Shown here: positions 59,137 to 64,000 of the stretch, piece after piece | Layout: the number at the start of each line of letters is the position of its first letter | How positions within the stretch are numbered: the first letter of the stretch is position 1 | DNA from: Abelmoschus esculentus | Lineage: Eukaryota > Streptophyta > Magnoliopsida > Malvales > Malvaceae | NCBI GenBank assembly: GCA_035048815.1 | Contig: JAUCBN010000011.1 | Coordinates: 16,756,001-16,820,000, forward strand | DNA length: 64,000 bases | Direction: 5' to 3' | Position numbers and translations under genes: made by a program | The notes under the pieces: generated by a model | Seen by the model: only the letters and a program-made list of their open reading frames with translations | Database searches by the model: none | Told to the model about the DNA's origin: nothing

Positions 59137-60570
59137 ACTCCCCTCCCCTAAAAAGAAATTTCGTCCTCGAAATTTACCTGATGAGAAGAGATGCAGATAC
59201 TGAGCTTTAACAACGGACTTAGGCTCCCACGTAGCCTCATCATACCCATGATGTCGCCATAAAACCTTAACCATATCAATAGTCTTTTTCCTCAATACTC
59301 TCTTGTCCTCCTCAAGAATCTTAACTAGTTCCTCCTCAAAACTTACATCAGGTCTAACCTCAATTTCATCAATAGAAATGATATGGGATGGATCGGATCT
59401 ATATCGTCTCAACATAGAAACGTGAAATACATCATGTATACGCTGTAACTCGGGAGGTAATTCCAGCTGGTAGGCAACTGGCCCCACTTTCCGCAAAATT
59501 TGATAAGGTCTGATAAAACGGGGACTCAGCTTACCCTTCTTTCCAAAACGAAGTACCTTCCGCCAAGGAGATACTTTCAGGAATACTCTATCACCCACAT
59601 CATACTTAATATCCCGACGTTTTAAGTCCGCATAAGATTTTTGTCTGTCAAAAGCCACCTTAAGTCTGTCTCTGATCATCCTAATTGTTTCCTCAGCTTC
59701 TCGAGTAATATTTGGACCCAAAATCCTATGCTCAGTTAACTCAGTCCAACCAATAGGTGTACGACACCTACGTCCATACAAAGCTTCGTAAGGTGCCATC
59801 TGAATACTAGCCTGGTAACTGTTATTATACGCAAACTCTGCTAAGGGTAGAAAATTCTCCCAACTGCCTGGATAGTCAACAACACAACCCCGCAACATAT
59901 CTTCAAGGATTTGAATAACCCTCTCGGACTGACCATCGATCTGTGGATGGTATGCGGTACTGAAGTTAAGTCGAGTTCCCAAAGTAGTATGAAAAGATTT
60001 CCAGAACTTGGCTGTAAATCTCGGATCACGATCGGAAATTATAGAAACCGGTACACCATGTAAACGCACTATCTCAGATATATACAATTGAGCTAACTTA
60101 CTGAGGGAAAAGTCAACTCGAACAGGAATAAAGTGTGCGGATTTAGTGAGACGATCCACAATAACCCAAATAGAGTCTTTCTTCGTCGGAGTCAAAGGAA
60201 GACCACTAACAAAGTCCATAATCACACGTTCCCACTTCCACTGAGGAATCTCAATATGTTGTAGCAACCCAGATGGTCTTTGGTGTTCAGCCTTCACTTT
60301 CTGACAAGTTAAACACTTGGAGACATAATCCACAACATCTCTCTTAAGTCCTTTCCACCAATATCGTTCCCGAAGATTTTTATAGATCTTGTCCCCACCA
60401 GGATGCATGGAGTAGGGACTATCATGGGCTTCGCGAAGAATAGTTTGTTTTAGCTCAGAATTCTTCGAAACACAATATCGTCCCCGATAACAAAGGATAT
60501 CATCTTGGTTTATGGTAAAGTCCCTAGAAGTACCTTCCTCAATCTCTTTCCTACGATGCATCAAGAACAC
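59113..60570 (-). pseudogene. Family D pol: integrase and chromodomain
   Basis: A 485-codon open stretch. Integrase inserts the cDNA; the chromodomain is thought to steer chromovirus integration to modified chromatin. In order it shows EAHDSPYSMHPGGDKIY and CLTCQKVKAEHQ (HHCC), VIMDFVSGLPLTP (first Asp), SIISDRDPRFTAKFW (second Asp) and DGQSERVIQILEDM (catalytic Glu), so the DDE triad is complete. The C-terminus has GKKGKLSPRFIRPYQIL, IHDVFHVSMLRRYRSDPSH and the chromodomain MVKVLWRHHGYDEATWE, then SGKFRGRNFF. The frame reads through the polypurine tract and 24 nt into the 3' LTR before TAG. The first Met is internal: a TAA at 60580-60582 separates it from RT in the same frame. Confidence 0.93.
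59137..59150 (-). other. Family D polypurine tract
   Basis: In sense it reads taggggaggggagt, immediately before the LTR start TGTAACACTC. Confidence 0.85.
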
Positions 60571-60579
60571 ATCATTCGG

Positions 60580-62650
60580 TTATTCCGAACGAATCTCAGA
60601 AATTAAAGTAGGAATAACCCGAAGTTCCGCTAAGATACTCCCATCCTCATATAAACTCAATCGAGCAAAAAGAGCTCTCAGATCTGCAATTACTCGACGG
60701 CTCAAAGCGTCTGCCACTACATTAGCTTTCCAAGGGTGGTACTCAATCTCACAATCATAATCCTTCAGAAGTTCTAACCAACGACGTTGTCTCAAATTAA
60801 GCTCTTTCTGAGTGAGTAAATATTTCAAACTCTTATGGTCGGTAAAGATATAACACTTCTCCCCGTAGAGATAGTGTCTCCAAATTTTAAGAGCAAAGAC
60901 CACAGCAGCTAACTCAAGATCATGGGTGGGATAGTTACCTTCATGTGGTTTTAACTGACGGGAGGCATAAGCAACTACCCTACCATCATGCATAAGTACG
61001 CAACCCAAACCAGTATGGGAAGCGTCACTGTAAACGGTATATGGTTTCCCAGACTCAGGTTGGATCAAAACTGGGGCTTGGGTTAGTACCAATTTTAATT
61101 TCTCAAAACTGGACTGTTGGGCCTCAATCCACACATAAGGGGTATTCTTCCTCAAGAGTTTGGTTAAGGGTGCAGCAATGATCGAAAACCCTTCCACAAA
61201 CCTCCGATAATAACCAGCTAAACCCAAGAAACTACGAATCTCAGAAATATTTTTGGGTTGCTTCCAACCCATAATAGCCTCGATCTTTTTCGGATCCACT
61301 TTAACACCTTCAGCAGAAACTATGTGTCCCAAAAACATTACTTCACACAACCAAAATTCACACTTGCTAAACTTAGCATATAACTGTTTCTCTCTCAGAG
61401 TTTGCAAAACAATACGAAGATGTTTCTCATGTTCGTCCTCAGACTTAGAAAAAACCAAAATGTCATCGATAAAAACAACCACAAACTGATCAAGATAGGG
61501 CTGAAATACTCTGTTCATTAAATCCATGAATGCTGCAGGAGCATTTGTTAACCCGAAAGGCATTACGAGAAATTCATAATGGCCGTAACGTGTTCGAAAA
61601 GCTGTCTTAAAAACATCAGAATCCTTAACTCTGAGTTGGTAGTACCCAGATCTCAAATCTATCTTCGAGAAAACCTTAGCACCCCGAAACTGATCGAAAA
61701 GATCATCGATGCAAGGGAGAGGATATTTATTCTTTATCGTCAACTTGTTCAGTTTACGATAATCAATACACAAACGAAGTGTCCCATCCTTTTTCTTGAC
61801 AAAGAGAACTGGAGCTCCCCAAGGTGAAATACTTGGTCTAATAAACCCTCTATCCAAAAGCTCTTGCAACTGGATTTTTAATTCCTTAAGTTCCTTAGGT
61901 GCCATTCGATATGGTGCCATAGATACCGGTGTTGTACCCGGATAAACCTCAATACCGAATTCAATCTCATCACGCTTAGGTGGCACCCTTGGTAATTCCT
62001 CAGGGAACACATCTGGAAAATCTTTCACAACCCGAACCTTATCTAATTCAGAATCCGATTGTCTAGAATCCAGAATGTACGCTAGATAGGCTACAGAACC
62101 CTTCCTAATCAACTTATCAACTTTAAGAGCTGATATCATATTAGATAAGAAACCCCTTCGTTCCCCCATTAACATTATTACACGATTATCAGGTGTTTTC
62201 AGAAAAGCTCTCTTTTTCTCACAATCCAGATTAACTCGATGTTTAGATAACCAATCCATACCAAGAATAAGATCAAACTCATAAAAAGGAAGTTCCATAA
62301 GATTTGCAGGGAACATCTCTCCTTGGACTTCGAGGGGATAATTTCGGTAAATGCTATTGACATCAACGGGGTTACCCACGGGACTTTGGACAGTTACAGA
62401 AAAATCGGTTTTGCATACCGGAATTTCAAGACCACCAGCTACCGCACTCGCCACATATGAATGCGTAGACCCATTATCAAGCAAAGCAAAATAAGGTAAA
62501 GAATGGATAGAAAAAGTACCCGCTATAACATCTGGTTGGTCACGATCATCCTGAGCCCTGGTAGCATAGATCAAGCCAGGTTTCTTGACACCTAAAGCAG
62601 CTGCACTCTGAACTGATCCTCTCTTACCCCCCGTACTAGAGGTGACTGAC
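60580..62650 (-). pseudogene. Family D pol: protease, reverse transcriptase, RNase H
   Basis: An open stretch of at least 664 codons. Aspartic protease: FALLDNGSTHSYVASAV (D-x-G, with Asn in the middle position). GMDWLSKHRVNLDC follows. RT: WGAPVLFVKKKDGTLRLCID, FSKIDLRSGYYQLRV (first Asp), MPFGLTNAPAAFMDLMN, VVFIDDILVFSKS (catalytic DD) and FLGLAGYYRRFVEGF. RNase H: YTVYSDASHTGLGCVLM (Asp), PTHDLELAAVVFALKIW (Glu), CYIFTDHKSLKYL (Asp) and VVADALSRR. All catalytic residues are present. The same frame runs upstream past the first Met to about 62640, where it is out of register with gag by one frameshift. It ends in TAA at 60580. Confidence 0.94.
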
Positions 62651-63860
62651 TTCCTTGACCTCTACCCACACTAGATGCCTGAACTGGATCCTGTGACTGT
62701 TTCCTCAAGAAGGAAGCTGTAGGCGGTTCAGGACAAGCACTAAAGAAATGGTCCATAGATCCACACTTGAAACAAGCGCCGACCTTCCTTCTGCATTCTC
62801 CTCCATGTCTCTTGTGACAGAAAGAACAGATTGGTCGGGAAGCTGACGACCCACCACCACTAGCAGTAGATACCATTGGTTTTGTCCTCTGACTGCTCTG
62901 CTGGACTGATTCCTCTCTAGCTCTTTTACCGGTATAACTCGGGGTACCCTATTGGTAACCCGACCCATAATATCTCTTACCTCGATCCTTCTCTTATTTT
63001 GATTGACTCCCAGAGATGGTTTCCATTCTTTCCACTGTCTTGGCACGATCAACCAAAGCACTAAAAGACTTATCCTGAAAAGGAGCTACCTTCTCACGAA
63101 TCGAGAAGCGAAGACCTTTTAGAAATTCACGGCACTTATCTTTCTCAGTGTCTACTAAGCCAGGTGCATACCGGGACAATTCCACAAAACTGATCTCATA
63201 CCTGGATACTGTCATATTCTCCTGTTTAAGATCAATGAAAGCCTAACGCCGATCAGCTAGATACTGCTCTCCCACATAACGGTTCTGAAAGGCCTGACGG
63301 AAGGTATCCCAGGTTATTTGATCAGCCGACATAAGCCTTTGTTCCGATCTCCACCAATGTTGTGCCTCGCCTTGCAGTAGCGAAACAGCAGCTTTCAATT
63401 TCTTACTAGTGGGGTATTCCATTTCCTCAAAAAGTCTCTCAAAATCCTCCATCCATAGCTCAGTATCCGATGGGTGCTCATCCGAAACCCCCGCAAAACC
63501 CCTCATTCTGGCACTAAGGAAGATAGCTGACACTGGTTTCCTAGCACTTTCTGACTGTTCACGGAAGTATTTCAGTAACTTCCGGTTAACCGTCGCACTA
63601 TCAAGTTCCACCGTCTCATCATCGTCCGAATCTATCAGCTCCTCCTCAGGAGGTGGTTGTTCATGTGCTTCCCTATCCCCAGACTAACGGCTCACGGTTT
63701 GTTGCAGCTCAGGTTGAGGGTCAACCTCCTGGTCTTGTATCTCAGCTTGATCATTAACAGTATGATCAACAACAGGTGGCGGTTCACTAACAGCCGCAAC
63801 AGTACGACCACAGCCTCGGCCTCTGGTAACAGCAAGTCTAACACTCCTACGAGGTGGCAT
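62592..63860 (-). pseudogene. Family D gag with four nonsense codons
   Basis: One reading frame runs from ATG 63860 (MPPRRSVRLAVTRGRG) to 62592. It carries a basic N-terminus, an acidic ELIDSDDDETVELDS stretch, the capsid region LLQGEAQHWWRSEQRLMSAD and WDTFRQAFQNRYVGEQYLAD (retrotransposon gag core), FSALVDRAKTVERMET, then a zinc knuckle CFKCGSMDHFFSACP (CCHC) at about 62790-62745, preceded by a second Cys/His-rich run, CSFCHKRHGGEC. Stops lie at 63684-63686 (TAG), 63243-63245 (TAG), 62994-62996 (TAA) and 62949-62951 (TAG). A frameshift near 62640 separates it from protease. The start is chosen because MPPRR is a common chromovirus gag start and nothing coding lies upstream. Confidence 0.88.
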
Positions 63861-64000
63861 AGTGTCTATCTACAAGGATAAAGTTTCTATTAGATTTGGT
63901 ACCGAAGTCTCAATTTTAAAACACGAATAAAATACTTTATTTTCATAAATTCCCATATCCCAAAATATTTAATGCATGCATTCCTTTCAAATACAAATAA
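63861..64000 (-). other. Family D leader, partial
   Basis: AT-rich sequence upstream of the gag ATG, with no primer-binding site within the window. The 5' LTR must lie further to the right. Confidence 0.6.

Larger units (their letters stand above)
56996..64000 (-). mobile_element. Family D gypsy chromovirus (5' LTR beyond window)
   Basis: The 3' LTR is at 56996-59136, the polypurine tract at 59137-59150, pol at 59113-62650, gag at 62592-63860 and the leader at 63861-64000. The order gag-PR-RT-RH-IN-chromodomain and the LTR start TGTAACACTCGGG fit the Tekay/Del clade. The 5' LTR and primer site lie past 64000. It is the best preserved element in the window. Confidence 0.93.

Noticed and set aside
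1..64000. A novel defence, regulatory or metabolic gene system
   Set aside because: All coding signals trace to retrotransposon proteins or low-complexity frames. I found no host gene and no unexplained multi-gene cluster.

Overview
This window looks like centromeric or pericentromeric heterochromatin from a flowering plant, probably a eudicot; I do not try to name the species. The evidence is kilobases of an AT-rich satellite of about 170 bp in higher-order arrays, nested plant-type LTR retrotransposons (Ty3/gypsy chromoviruses with integrase and chromodomain, and a Ty1/copia fragment), and two L1-like LINE fragments with plant-type endonuclease, RT, zf-RVT and RNase H domains. I found no host gene, tRNA, rRNA or CRISPR array.

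Layout. 1-9343: satellite array 1, with a 13-monomer higher-order repeat of about 2,201 bp. 9344-12520: LINE copy 1 (minus), cut at both ends. 12521-17793: LTR element 'family A' (minus), with a 3.5-kb 3' LTR, a decayed integrase/chromodomain stretch and part of the 5' LTR. 17794-19001: unclassified AT-rich sequence. 19002-30520: satellite array 2, with a 12-monomer higher-order repeat of about 1,993 bp, interrupted at 21168-24340 by 'family B', a pol-less LTR element with a 5-bp target duplication. 30521-32440: 5'-truncated LINE copy 2 (plus) with a poly(A) end. 32441-33418: the same satellite inverted. 33419-33461: filler. 33462-36792: forward satellite. 36793-42903: broken retroelements (B LTR piece, a tRNA-Asp-primed element 'C', a copia 3' end, then B in minus orientation). 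42904-56615: family A (plus), with a tandem pair of diverged 5' LTRs, a decayed interior and a 3' LTR with an internal deletion. 56616-56995: remnant of a plant-transposon ORF. 56996-64000: family D, a gypsy chromovirus (minus) whose gag-pol is almost continuous, with five nonsense codons and one frameshift; its 5' LTR lies beyond the window.

How the parts relate: the satellite is the substrate and the mobile elements have broken it up. Family D is the best preserved, family A is old and rearranged, and family B appears non-autonomous. I found no novel cellular system. The most interesting signals are two different higher-order satellite organisations, a short inverted satellite block next to a LINE, phased bZIP/W-box-like motif arrays inside the D LTR, compensated hairpins upstream of the B polypurine tract, and an exact 63-bp duplication beside two diverged LTRs.
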